Assembly: GCF_013248905.1 (NCBI RefSeq)
Contig: NZ_JABRVS010000001.1
Coordinates: 2,418,001-2,482,000, forward strand
Direction of reading: 5' to 3'
DNA length: 64,000 nt
Origin: Shewanella sp. VB17
GTDB taxonomy: Bacteria; Pseudomonadota; Gammaproteobacteria; Enterobacterales; Shewanellaceae
The notes under the pieces are model-generated. The model saw only the letters and a list, made by a program, of their open reading frames with translations, was not told the origin of the DNA and did no database searches. Both the position numbers and the translations under genes were made by a program. Position 1 is the first letter of the stretch; each line of letters starts with the position of its first letter. Below, piece after piece: positions 34,470 to 43,571 of the stretch.

Positions 34470-36650
34470 GTGAAGAAGTTTAAGTATCAACACTTATTGG
34501 AGTTGATTGTTAACTCTGAAGCTAAGCAAGAGGGGAATTTTCAAAAGACTGCTCAAATGGCTGCGGAGTTGTTATGTCAACATCTTCTCGTCACGCACGT
34601 CGGCGTTGTAACTATCTCTTGTGAAAACAATCAAATTAATCCTATTGCTAATTATGGCCATATTTCACCTGATGGCTTTGTACGCCCAGCTCCGGATTTA
34701 TGCCCTAAATATATAACAGAATTAGCCAATAAACGCCTAATTGATGCTTTTGATACAGGTAACGATCCTAGGCTGTGTGAATTAGCTCTCGGGTATTTTA
34801 CGCCCAGTGGCGTGAGGTCTACACTTGATGTTGCAATTCGAATTAATGGGTATTTAGAAGGTATTTTATTTCTTGAAAGAATGGAATTTTCTCATTGGTC
34901 AGACAATGATATTCAAATAGCCTCCCAAGTGGCTGATCAATTAGCACTCTCGCTTGCAACGCGTAATGCCTATGAAAAGGAAGAAAAATTAGCACTATTA
35001 CTGAACGCTGCTGAAGGCTCTGATCAAATCACCATGCTAATTAATCTTAAAACAGAAATGGTTGAATATGTTAATCAGGCTCACGAGACAATAACGGGTA
35101 AATGTAAAACGAGTGTGATTGGCCACTCATTGCAGGAATTAAGTTTTGTTAACCAATACCCTGAAAAAGCGAAAGAAGTGTTGGCTAAACTTAAACAAGG
35201 TTTAGTGATGAAAGGCGAAAGTCAAATTCTCAAATTAGACAATTCTTCATGTTGGGTTCGTTACTCTATTAAGCAGTTTATTACTGATAGAGGTAATCAT
35301 TTTGCTTTAATAAATGCAGAAGATTGTAGTGAAGAGCATAAGCATAATCTGGAACTTGAAAGACTGGCATGGCGTTGCCGTTTAACGGATTTATATAATC
35401 GAACTTATTTTATTAAAAAGCTTGAAAAAGTAAGTAAAGGACATTTATTACTGATTGATCTACGAGGTTTTAAACGATTTAATGATACATATGGCCATGA
35501 TAATGGTGATCGTTTATTGATCGAGATAGCCAGCAGGTTAAAACATTTTGCTAAGGTTAATCATACAGAGCAATTTGCCAGAGTTGGTAGTGATGAATTT
35601 GCTATTGTTTTCCCTGAATTGACACAAAGTGAACTAACATACAAAACCTCAAGTCTCTACCGCCAACTGACTAAGGCGGTGGTGATCGATCGCGAACACA
35701 TTGAGCCCAAACCTGCTCTTGCGGTTGTAGACATTGAAAAAATTGAGGCTAATTTTTTACCTTTAGCTTGTGCTGATATTGCTCTTCAATATGCTAAAAA
35801 TAAACAGGGAGATGCAATTCAAATATTTAATAACGCTTTGCTTAGTACTTTTAAAGAGAATGCTGAAATTGAAAGAGATTTACAAACGGCACTTAGAGGA
35901 AGAGAATTTGAACTTTATTATCAACCAATAAAAGATCTTCAAAAGAAATGTTATATTGGGGCTGAAGCGCTTATTCGCTGGAATCATCCTCAAAAAGGTG
36001 TGCTATATCCTGGTGCTTTTATCGCAATAGCCGAGCAAACTGGCCATATCAATGCCATTGGTACTTGGGTGCTGGAGGCGGCTTGTAAGCAGCTCAATCA
36101 GTGGCAACGTCAGTATGTTAATTTAACGATGCATGTGAATGTGGCTGCGAGACAATTTTTTAGTGGTAACTTATACGTTCAGGTTTGGGATTTGATCACA
36201 TGTTATCGTTTAAAACCTGGGACCTTGATTTTAGAAATTACAGAAACAGAACTAATGGAAGACATAAAATACGCGACTCATTTATGTCAGGAGTTGACGG
36301 AGCTGGGGGTTGGGCTTGCTATTGACGATTTTGGCACCGGTTACAGTTCGATGCGCTACTTAAAACAGTTCCCTATTTGTAAACTTAAAATCGATCGCTC
36401 ATTTATTTCAGATCTTTCCACTAGCCACGAAAGTCAGGAAATTGTGAGTGCAATTATTGCTATGGCATCAGCATTAAATATTTCTGTGACAGCTGAAGGG
36501 GTTGAAACGAAAGAGCAGGAGCTTTTTTTAGCAGATAATCATTGCCATCAAACCCAAGGGTTCCTGTACAGTCCGGGGTTAAGAGAATCAGAGTGTAGCC
36601 AATTTTTTATAAAACAAGGTAAATCATGCGAAAGTCCATCAATGGTTTAG
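34470..36650 (+). CDS. GAF-PAS-GGDEF-EAL protein, likely c-di-GMP phosphodiesterase
   Basis: 726 residues from GTG 34470 (ribosome binding site GGGAGC at 34461). Order: GAF domain about residues 15-165, PAS-like domain about 175-290, GGDEF about 300-460, EAL about 475-715. The cyclase signature is GSDEF rather than GGDEF, so cyclase activity is doubtful. The EAL half is intact (GAEALIRW, FEITETELM-type and DDFGTGYSS, KIDRSFI), so hydrolysis of c-di-GMP is likely. It is soluble, with no membrane segments. It seems to be a monocistronic gene. Confidence 0.9.
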   Translation: MKKFKYQHLLELIVNSEAKQEGNFQKTAQMAAELLCQHLLVTHVGVVTISCENNQINPIANYGHISPDGFVRPAPDLCPKYITELANKRLIDAFDTGNDPRLCELALGYFTPSGVRSTLDVAIRINGYLEGILFLERMEFSHWSDNDIQIASQVADQLALSLATRNAYEKEEKLALLLNAAEGSDQITMLINLKTEMVEYVNQAHETITGKCKTSVIGHSLQELSFVNQYPEKAKEVLAKLKQGLVMKGESQILKLDNSSCWVRYSIKQFITDRGNHFALINAEDCSEEHKHNLELERLAWRCRLTDLYNRTYFIKKLEKVSKGHLLLIDLRGFKRFNDTYGHDNGDRLLIEIASRLKHFAKVNHTEQFARVGSDEFAIVFPELTQSELTYKTSSLYRQLTKAVVIDREHIEPKPALAVVDIEKIEANFLPLACADIALQYAKNKQGDAIQIFNNALLSTFKENAEIERDLQTALRGREFELYYQPIKDLQKKCYIGAEALIRWNHPQKGVLYPGAFIAIAEQTGHINAIGTWVLEAACKQLNQWQRQYVNLTMHVNVAARQFFSGNLYVQVWDLITCYRLKPGTLILEITETELMEDIKYATHLCQELTELGVGLAIDDFGTGYSSMRYLKQFPICKLKIDRSFISDLSTSHESQEIVSAIIAMASALNISVTAEGVETKEQELFLADNHCHQTQGFLYSPGLRESECSQFFIKQGKSCESPSMV

Positions 36651-36672
36651 CGTACAGCTCGTTTAGCTCAGT

Positions 36673-37158
36673 CTATTTTAGGCAGCATTGCTTATATTTT
36701 TTCCCGCTGTGACAAAGACATGTTTCATTTCTTTTAGGATAAACAGCAGCTTTTTGTTTTCCTTGTGTATAGAGCCATAGGCCATTTTCACAGATAAATT
36801 GCGAACATTCATGGATGGCATTGATCCCATTTGCATCGCGATACCAGGCTTGAAAACAAACTTCGCCTGAATAGGCTTGCATGTGATGTGACATTATTTG
36901 AAGAGAAAGCCATTGTAACGCATCATTTTCGGCTAATACTTCAGCGGTTAACGTATTTAAAAATGCTGGATGATGAGTTTGGATTAAATAATCATATTGT
37001 TTCATAACAAAAGCAGTATAGCGGCTTCTCATTAATTGCTCTGGCGTGATAGGCGTACTATTTGCTTGATGGTAAGGAGCACAGCATTCACTGTATGAGA
37101 CAAAAGTGTGACTGTTATTTTGACTGCAAGGGCAAGGTTCATCTAAATGAGTCATCAT
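36673..37158 (-). CDS. ychJ: YchJ family protein with SEC-C zinc motifs
   Basis: 161 residues. SEC-C-type Cys clusters occur at both ends: CPCSQNN...ECC near residue 10 and CLCHSGKKYKQCC at the C-terminus, separated by an NTF2-like domain with MRSRYTAFVMKQYDYL, the usual YchJ signature. Function is unknown. It is convergent with the GGDEF-EAL gene. Confidence 0.9.
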   Translation of the reverse strand: MMTHLDEPCPCSQNNSHTFVSYSECCAPYHQANSTPITPEQLMRSRYTAFVMKQYDYLIQTHHPAFLNTLTAEVLAENDALQWLSLQIMSHHMQAYSGEVCFQAWYRDANGINAIHECSQFICENGLWLYTQGKQKAAVYPKRNETCLCHSGKKYKQCCLK

Positions 37159-37382
37159 GGTTCACGGTTGTTAATAAGGGGTAATAGTGCCTATAATACC
37201 AATTTTGTATCAATTTTACAGCCTATATAAAGTAGAGCTGATCGAGGCTGCAATGGTTTAGTTGGCAAGCTGTCTCAAAAGAACTTGGGCAAGAGGTTAG
37301 CTACTTTAAGTGCACAGGGGATCCATTAAGTGTGGTTTATTGGCGATGAATTTAGTTTGACAAAAAGTGTGTCAATGTTTAA

Positions 37383-37400
37383 TTTAAACGAGTGTTTAAA
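37383..37400. promoter_or_regulatory. Predicted PsrA operator
   Basis: TTTAAAC-GAGT-GTTTAAA is a perfect 7-bp inverted repeat with a 4-base centre. It contains AAAC-N4-GTTT, the core of the PsrA consensus known from Pseudomonas and Shewanella. It lies 21 bases before the psrA start codon, suggesting autoregulation of psrA-fadE. Confidence 0.75.
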
Positions 37401-37421
37401 ATAGAGTTAGAAGGCGATGTA

Positions 37422-38069
37422 ATGGCAAATCGATCTGATACCAAAACAAGAATACTGGATGCTGCAGAAAAATTATTTGCAGAACGAGGTTTTTCTGAAA
37501 CCTCATTACGTTTGATAACCAGTAAAGCAGAGGTGAATCTTGCTTCTGTCAATTATCATTTTGGATCAAAGAAAGAGTTAATTAGAGCTGTTTTAGCACG
37601 TTATCTCGATGTGTTCATGCCTGTTGCATCGGCAGAAATTGTTAAATTACAAGGAGGGGATAATACTGCATCATTGGATGATATCTTCTCTGCTTTGGTT
37701 GATCCATTACTGGATTTAAATCAATTAAGGGCAGAAGGTACGAGCACTTTTTTACAACTCTTAGGCCGTGGTTACATTGAAAGTCAAGGTCACCTCCGCT
37801 GGTTCATCACCACTCATTATGGTGAGCATTTGACTCAATTTGTTAAAGCTGTTGCCGAGAGTACCCCACATATTCCTCCCGCTGAGATGTTTTGGCGTTT
37901 ACACTTTACCTTAGGTACCGTTGTTTTTACCATGGCATCAGCGGATGCTTTAATTGAAATCGCTGCTGCAGATTTTAAGGAACATAATGATATTGAAGCC
38001 GTTATTCGTAAAATGATCCCCTATTTATCTGCTGGTGTTTCAGTACCAGTGAATGAAGATGTTATTTAA
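37422..38069 (+). CDS. psrA: TetR-family fatty-acid regulator PsrA
   Basis: 215 residues from ATG 37422 (GAAGG at about 37410); the frame opens earlier at 37392 inside the operator. TetR helix-turn-helix: TKTRILDAAEKLFAERGFSETSLRLI then NLASVNYHFGSKKELI. Its position directly before a long-chain acyl-CoA dehydrogenase, 11 bases away, and the operator-like palindrome upstream match Shewanella PsrA, which represses fatty-acid oxidation genes and responds to long-chain fatty acids. The name rests on context and operator as well as family. Confidence 0.82.
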   Translation: MANRSDTKTRILDAAEKLFAERGFSETSLRLITSKAEVNLASVNYHFGSKKELIRAVLARYLDVFMPVASAEIVKLQGGDNTASLDDIFSALVDPLLDLNQLRAEGTSTFLQLLGRGYIESQGHLRWFITTHYGEHLTQFVKAVAESTPHIPPAEMFWRLHFTLGTVVFTMASADALIEIAAADFKEHNDIEAVIRKMIPYLSAGVSVPVNEDVI

Positions 38070-38080
38070 AAGGTGAACCC

Positions 38081-40357
38081 ATGACTCTATTTATACTCGC
38101 ACTGCTGGTTATTATTGTGCTTTTTGGTGTTAAAAATATCAGGATGCAGTTTGTTACACGTCCTGTTTTTTCGTTTTTTAAAAAGGTACTTCCTCCTCTT
38201 TCTAACACTGAGAAAGAAGCCATGGAAGCTGGAGATGTTTGGTGGGAAGGAGAATTATTTCGCGGTAAACCCAATTGGGAAACATTACATAGCTATGGTA
38301 AACCTAAGCTCACTGCTGAGGAACAAGACTTTATTGATAATCAAGTGATCACGGCGTTAAGCATGATTGATGATTTTGATATTGTTCAGACACGTAAAGA
38401 TCTTCCACCTGAATTATGGGAATATTTTAAGCAGGAAGGCTTCTTTGCACTTATCATCCCGAAAAAATATGGTGGTAAAGCGTTTTCTGCTTATGCTAAC
38501 TCGACCATTGTGGCTAAGTTGGCTAGCCGGAGCGTGAGTGCTGCGGTCACGGTTATGGTGCCTAATTCACTCGGCCCTGGAGAGTTATTGACTCATTACG
38601 GCACGAATGAGCAAAAAGAGTACTGGTTGCCTCAACTTGCATCGGGTAAAGCGGTGCCCTGTTTTGCGTTAACAGGTCCTGAAGCTGGTAGCGATGCAGG
38701 TGCCATCCCAGATACTGGTGTCGTCTGTCGTCAGCAGTTTGAAGGTGAAGAAGTGTTAGGTTTAAGACTTAATTGGGATAAACGCTACATCACTCTAGCC
38801 CCAGTTTCGACAGTTCTTGGTTTGGCATTTCAGATGCAAGATCCAGATGGATTGATTGGTGATAAAGAAACCATGGGTATTACCTGTGCATTAATTCCCA
38901 CCGATCACGATGGGGTGGTGATCGGACAAAGACATAACCCGTTAAACATGGCTTTTATGAATGGCACGACCCAAGGGAAAGATGTTTTCATTCCTCTAGA
39001 TTGGATCATTGGCGGTCCTCAATACGCGGGACGTGGATGGCGGATGCTGGTTGAGTGCTTATCTGCTGGTCGAGGTATCTCATTGCCTGCATTGGCAACA
39101 GCATCTGGACACACGGCGACGAAAACGACAACGGCTTATAGCTATGTACGTCATCAATTCGGTCTTTCCATAGGGGAGTTTGAAGGTGTGCAAGAAGCGC
39201 TTGCTCGCATTATTGCTAATACTTACCAGTTAGAGGCGGCAAGAAGGCTCACGACCACAGGTATCGACCTTAAGGTTAAACCTTCGGTTGTGACAGCAAT
39301 TGCAAAATATCATATGACTGAGCTGAGTCGAGATGTACTCAACGATGCGATGGATATCCAATCAGGAAAAGGGATCCAACTTGGCCCTAAAAACTATTTA
39401 GGTCATCCCTATATGGCTAATCCTATTTCCATTACTGTTGAGGGAGCAAATATTCTGACGCGCAGTTTAATGATATTTGGGCAAGGGGCTACACGTTGTC
39501 ATCCCTATGTACTGGCTGAGATGGAAACTGCCGCCATGGAAGATACTTGCGCCGCGTTAGCGCGTTTTGATTCTCTTTTATTAGGTCATATTGGGTATGT
39601 GGCTAGAAATGCGTTTAGTTCATTATTGAGTGCTTTGACAGGCAGTCGTTTTAACCAATCACCAGTCAGTGGTGAAACTCAGCATTATTATAAAGAGATG
39701 ACACGCTTGTCATCATCATTAGCATTAATGACAGATTTTTCTATGTTGGTTATTGGGGGGGATCTTAAACGTAAAGAAATGCTGTCAGCACGTATGGGCG
39801 ATGTATTGAGTGAATTGTATCTTGCTTCAGCAACGTTAAAATTATTTGAAGATAATGGACGTCAGCATGATGAGTTACCCGCGGTGCGTTTTGTCATGGC
39901 GACCCGACTCCACAATGCCGCTAAAGCGCTTGATGGTGCGCTACGAAACTTCCCTAACCGTCCGGTAGCTTGGATGATGAGAGCGTTGATTTTCCCTCTG
40001 GGTAATCATTTTAATGGTGCCAATGATAAAATGACCACAGATCTCGTCACTGGAATGATGAAACCTGGACCTGCTCGTGATAGATTGACTTTCCTTTGTC
40101 CTGATTTTGAGCAAGATAAAGGGGGGATTGCAGAGGTTGAAGATGCATTTAAAGCTCAATATGCCTGTCGTCATCTCTATAAGAAGATAAAGACAGCCCA
40201 ACGTGATGGCTTACTGTCTAAAAAAATAGCTAATATTGAATTGTTTATTTTAGCGACTGAAAAATTAATTATTACTGAAGCAGAGCATGATTCATTACTT
40301 AAGGCTGATGAGTTACGGCTAGCGGCCATTAATGTTGATGACTTTACCACTCTCTAG
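38081..40357 (+). CDS. fadE: Long-chain acyl-CoA dehydrogenase
   Basis: FAD enzyme catalysing the first step of beta-oxidation. 758 residues (E. coli FadE 814). An N-terminal hydrophobic helix suggests membrane attachment. Conserved blocks include LTGPEAGSDAGAIPDTG (FAD/substrate binding), FPLDWIIGG-type sequence FIPLDWIIGGP, QFGLSIGEFEGVQEALARI and the C-terminal region of unusual FadE-type enzymes. It forms an operon with psrA and ends in a hairpin terminator at 40381. Confidence 0.95.
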   Translation: MTLFILALLVIIVLFGVKNIRMQFVTRPVFSFFKKVLPPLSNTEKEAMEAGDVWWEGELFRGKPNWETLHSYGKPKLTAEEQDFIDNQVITALSMIDDFDIVQTRKDLPPELWEYFKQEGFFALIIPKKYGGKAFSAYANSTIVAKLASRSVSAAVTVMVPNSLGPGELLTHYGTNEQKEYWLPQLASGKAVPCFALTGPEAGSDAGAIPDTGVVCRQQFEGEEVLGLRLNWDKRYITLAPVSTVLGLAFQMQDPDGLIGDKETMGITCALIPTDHDGVVIGQRHNPLNMAFMNGTTQGKDVFIPLDWIIGGPQYAGRGWRMLVECLSAGRGISLPALATASGHTATKTTTAYSYVRHQFGLSIGEFEGVQEALARIIANTYQLEAARRLTTTGIDLKVKPSVVTAIAKYHMTELSRDVLNDAMDIQSGKGIQLGPKNYLGHPYMANPISITVEGANILTRSLMIFGQGATRCHPYVLAEMETAAMEDTCAALARFDSLLLGHIGYVARNAFSSLLSALTGSRFNQSPVSGETQHYYKEMTRLSSSLALMTDFSMLVIGGDLKRKEMLSARMGDVLSELYLASATLKLFEDNGRQHDELPAVRFVMATRLHNAAKALDGALRNFPNRPVAWMMRALIFPLGNHFNGANDKMTTDLVTGMMKPGPARDRLTFLCPDFEQDKGGIAEVEDAFKAQYACRHLYKKIKTAQRDGLLSKKIANIELFILATEKLIITEAEHDSLLKADELRLAAINVDDFTTL

Positions 40358-40375
40358 CGTTAAGTTGTATGACAC

Positions 40376-40403
40376 AAAATAGGGCGCATTAGCGTCCTTT
40401 TTT
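40376..40403 (+). terminator. Terminator after fadE
   Basis: AGGGCGC-ATT-AGCGTCCT hairpin (one G-T wobble) followed by six Ts. Confidence 0.8.
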
Positions 40404-40472
40404 AATCGTTTTTGATGGTATCTGCCTCAGCCTCTAATAAGACATTATGATCGATCTGAGGATAAACAGTAG

Positions 40473-41441
40473 ATGAAAAAAATAAATCAGTACGTTGTTG
40501 TGATCATGGTGATCATCGCTAGCACCCGTGTGTTTGCATCGATACCTTCAGATGAGCAATGTCACGATATTAACATACAAACGTTAGGTGCTGGAGGGCC
40601 TGAAATTGATGATGGTTTGGCATCGTCATCGTTTTTAGTGTGGATAAATGGTAAGGCTAGAATTATGGTCGATGCTGGTGGAGGCAGCACGCTAAATTTT
40701 GAAAAATCTATGGCAAATTTTAATGACTTGCAAGCCATTTTACTGACTCACTTGCATGTAGATCATAGTGCGGCGATCCCAGTTTATATTAAGGCCGGTT
40801 TTTTCACTGGTAGAAAAACACACTTAGCGATTTTCGGCCCTAATGCAGGTGCTGGTTTTCCTTCGACAACAGCATTTATCTCAGCATTGTTCGATGATAA
40901 ACAAAATAGTGCCTATCCCTATTTGTCTGATAATATCAGGGAGCAAGCTTCCACAGATTATTTGGTGATCCCGCATAATGTGTCACCTGAAAATGCAGTG
41001 TGGCAACAAGCATTAAGCAAAGATTTATCGATTGCTGCTATTAATGTTGTTCATGGCCCAGTGCCAGCTTTAGCCTGGAAAGTCATTTTTAAACAGTGCT
41101 CAGTGACATTTAGTGGAGATATGAATGGCAGTAGCGGTCATTTAGTCCTGTTAGCCAAAGACACGCAGTTATTAGTGGCCAATAATGCGATTGGACAAGA
41201 AGCGGGACGCGTGGCAAAAAATCTTCATATGACGCCAAAAATCATTGGTGAGATCTCACAACAGGCGAATGTCCATAAATTGGTATTAGCGCATTTTATG
41301 TTGCGCAGTGTCAGTAAAACAGATGAAAGCAGAGATATCATCAAAAAAAGCTACTCTGGTGAGGTTGAGTTAGCGAAGGAACTTGAGGTTATTAAATTAA
41401 GTAGCGGTGACAGTGGGGTGGAGGAGTCAATGACTGATTGA
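40473..41441 (+). CDS. Secreted metallo-beta-lactamase-fold hydrolase
   Basis: 322 residues. The N-terminal signal peptide is MKKINQYVVVIMVIIASTRVFA. The metal-binding motif HLHVDH (in ILLTHLHVDHSAA) is complete, with further ligand candidates His in NVVHGP, Asp in FSGDMNG and His in LAHFML. The arrangement resembles the RNase Z/arylsulfatase-like branch of the fold; the substrate is unknown. A periplasmic location is predicted. It stands alone between fadE and convergent fabH, with a terminator on both sides. Confidence 0.85.
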   Translation: MKKINQYVVVIMVIIASTRVFASIPSDEQCHDINIQTLGAGGPEIDDGLASSSFLVWINGKARIMVDAGGGSTLNFEKSMANFNDLQAILLTHLHVDHSAAIPVYIKAGFFTGRKTHLAIFGPNAGAGFPSTTAFISALFDDKQNSAYPYLSDNIREQASTDYLVIPHNVSPENAVWQQALSKDLSIAAINVVHGPVPALAWKVIFKQCSVTFSGDMNGSSGHLVLLAKDTQLLVANNAIGQEAGRVAKNLHMTPKIIGEISQQANVHKLVLAHFMLRSVSKTDESRDIIKKSYSGEVELAKELEVIKLSSGDSGVEESMTD

Positions 41442-41469
41442 TGTCATCATTAGACAAGGATAGTTGTTA

Positions 41470-41503
41470 TTAAAAAACACCAGCATGATGGCTGGTGTTT
41501 TTG
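41470..41503. terminator. Bidirectional terminator between MBL-fold hydrolase and fabH-like gene
   Basis: AAAAAACACCAGC (41472-41484), ATGATG loop, GCTGGTGTTTTT: stem with A-run before and T-run after, serving both convergent genes. Confidence 0.9.
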
Positions 41504-41518
41504 AAAATAAGTGAGTGA

Positions 41519-42583
41519 TTAGCCGCAAAAATGTTTAACGGCGTGACTAACCAGTTCAATACCCGTTTGTTCACACGGTGGTAGTTGTGCTTCACTTTGG
41601 TGAATAGGTGTGACTCTGTCACCCCATTTTATCAATGTCGCTGCTGAGGTTAGACCCGCTCCAAAAGCGCAAGATAGAATCGTTTGTCCCGATTTTATTT
41701 TACCTTGTGCAAGTGCATCGCAAATAGCGATAGGAATGGTAGCAGCCGAAGTATTACCGTAGTTGGCGATGTTCACTATTGCTTTTTCTTTCGGGATTTT
41801 CATTCGGTTGATAAGCGTATCTATGATACGTTCATTAGCTTGATGAGGAATAACCCAATCAACAGCATCTTTATCTACGCCACATTTTTGCAGTACCTGA
41901 GTGCTTAATTTCCCCATGCCTGCGATGGCACGTTTAAAGATTTCTTGGCCGTTAAACTCAATGTAAAATTCAAGTGAATTAGCACTAAATCTATCCATTG
42001 CGGTTCCGAAGCCTGATTTGAGAATATCGCGGCCAGCAGGATCATTGTTTAGCTCATAACCAAGCACCCCGATAGCTTCATCAGTCGCTTCAAGTACGAC
42101 AGCTCCTGCGCCATCACCAAATAGAACGGCAGTTTCACGACGTGACCAATCGAGATAGAAAGATAAACGTTCCGCGCCTATCACAAGTACTTTCTTGCAT
42201 TGGCCACTTTTAATTTGTGAGCTAGCAAGACCGACGCCATAAAGAAATCCGCTACAGGCTGCATTGATATCAAATGCTGCGCAGGTTGCGCCGACATTGG
42301 CTTGAACCGTAGAAGCGATATTGGGGATCAAGGTATCAGGACTGGCAGTTGCAAGTATGATCATGTCTAAATCAGAGCCTTTAATGCCAGCGGCTGCGAG
42401 TGCATGTTGCGCTGCGACAGAGGCCAGTTCTGAGGTGTTGACATGACTGATATGACGTTGGCTAATGCCGGTACGTGATTTAATCCATTCATCAGAAGTG
42501 TCAATGAAGGTCGAAAGGTCATGATTTGTTAAGGTTGCTGGCGGAACACATTTTCCCCAGCCGGTGATCGTGGCGTACTGCAT
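41519..42583 (-). CDS. fabH: 3-oxoacyl-[ACP] synthase III (FabH paralogue)
   Basis: Condensing enzyme of fatty-acid initiation. 354 residues from ATG 42583; the frame opens at TTG 42610. Catalytic triad visible: Cys110 (AACSGFLYG), His247 (IPHQAN) and Asn277 (YGNTSAA). It is longer than the housekeeping FabH by about 30 residues at the C-terminus (RVTPIHQSEAQLPPC...). It is not beside plsX or fabD, where the main fabH lives, so it is likely a second copy acting near fatty-acid oxidation, as FabH-like proteins in Pseudomonas do. Confidence 0.88.
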   Translation of the reverse strand: MQYATITGWGKCVPPATLTNHDLSTFIDTSDEWIKSRTGISQRHISHVNTSELASVAAQHALAAAGIKGSDLDMIILATASPDTLIPNIASTVQANVGATCAAFDINAACSGFLYGVGLASSQIKSGQCKKVLVIGAERLSFYLDWSRRETAVLFGDGAGAVVLEATDEAIGVLGYELNNDPAGRDILKSGFGTAMDRFSANSLEFYIEFNGQEIFKRAIAGMGKLSTQVLQKCGVDKDAVDWVIPHQANERIIDTLINRMKIPKEKAIVNIANYGNTSAATIPIAICDALAQGKIKSGQTILSCAFGAGLTSAATLIKWGDRVTPIHQSEAQLPPCEQTGIELVSHAVKHFCG

Positions 42584-42672
42584 CAGTTTTTCTCTCAAAT
42601 AAAAAGGCAAAAATTATAACTTTCTTATTAAACATAACTTAGCTTAACAAGTTGGCCGATCTCTCCTGTGTT

Positions 42673-43344
42673 TTATGCTACTTTTTGTGCGACAAGATCG
42701 CGTAAAGTGCTTGCAGCATGCAGAATATGTGATCGTAGAAGTTCGACGGCCTTATCGACTTCTTTATTCTTACAGTAACGGAGTAAATCTCGATGATCGT
42801 GTTCTGCTTGTGCTATTGCACCTGCAAGCTGTAATTGTAATCGAATATAACGATCACAATTGGTATTTAAGCCATGCACGACTTCTAACGTGTGTGGTCG
42901 ATTAGCAAGATGATATAAGCATGTGTGAAACCGAGTATTAAGTTCACTCCATGTCGCAATAGCATCTTCTTGTTTAAAGGCTATTTCTAGTTCATCAAGT
43001 ACTTTTTCAGCTCGTAAATAATCTTCATCTCTTAGATTGGGTATGGCTCTCGCTAAGAGGTCTGTTTCTATCATTACCCTTAGCTCAAACAATTCAGTGA
43101 CTTGTTCCACTGAAAGCTCTGTTGCAGTTGCCCCTTTGTGCGCTTCAAATTTGACGAGCCCTTCAGCTTCAAGTTGAAGTAAGGCTTCTCTAATGGGGAT
43201 CCTACTGACATGAAATTCGGAGGCTAAGGCACTTTGACGAAGCGGTTCGCCTGCAGCGATGTCACCAGACAGAATTTTCTCTCTGAGCACTTCAACAACA
43301 ACTTGTGTGCGTGTTTTATGGACAATGGGTGTTGTTCGGCTCAT
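42673..43344 (-). CDS. GntR-family transcriptional regulator, FCD type
   Basis: 223 residues. The N-terminal GntR winged helix (VVVEVLREKILSGDIAAGEPLRQSALASEFHVSRIPIREALLQLEAEGLV) is followed by an all-helical FCD ligand-binding domain with Asp/His metal-site candidates (FELRVMIETDLL, RFHTCLYHLA, HRDLLRYC). Targets are unknown. It precedes fabH on the same strand with a 89-base gap and may be unrelated to it. Confidence 0.88.
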   Translation of the reverse strand: MSRTTPIVHKTRTQVVVEVLREKILSGDIAAGEPLRQSALASEFHVSRIPIREALLQLEAEGLVKFEAHKGATATELSVEQVTELFELRVMIETDLLARAIPNLRDEDYLRAEKVLDELEIAFKQEDAIATWSELNTRFHTCLYHLANRPHTLEVVHGLNTNCDRYIRLQLQLAGAIAQAEHDHRDLLRYCKNKEVDKAVELLRSHILHAASTLRDLVAQKVA

Positions 43345-43495
43345 AAATTCAGTTTGATTAATCTTATGCTATTTTATTCGACTAAGACTACCGTTAATAC
43401 TGCAATAAATAAAGGGAAACTATATTTCCCTCTATTTATTTTAATATTTGTGACATAGTGTAGAGGCTCATCAGCTTAGACTGATTGTTGGGTTC

Positions 43496-43562
43496 TTGAT
43501 TTGGCGATAGTTCCCTTAGCGTTGCCAAATCAATACTGGCTAAAGCGGATGATACTTTAGCC
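43496..43562 (-). terminator. Two adjacent hairpins after the M19/lectin gene
   Basis: GGCTAAAG (43538-43545) pairs with CTTTAGCC (43555-43562), and TTGATTTGGC (43496-43505) with GCCAAATCAA (43524-43533). They lie directly downstream of the minus-strand stop at 43572. T-tracts are weak. Confidence 0.5.
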
Positions 43563-43571
43563 TAAGTCGGT

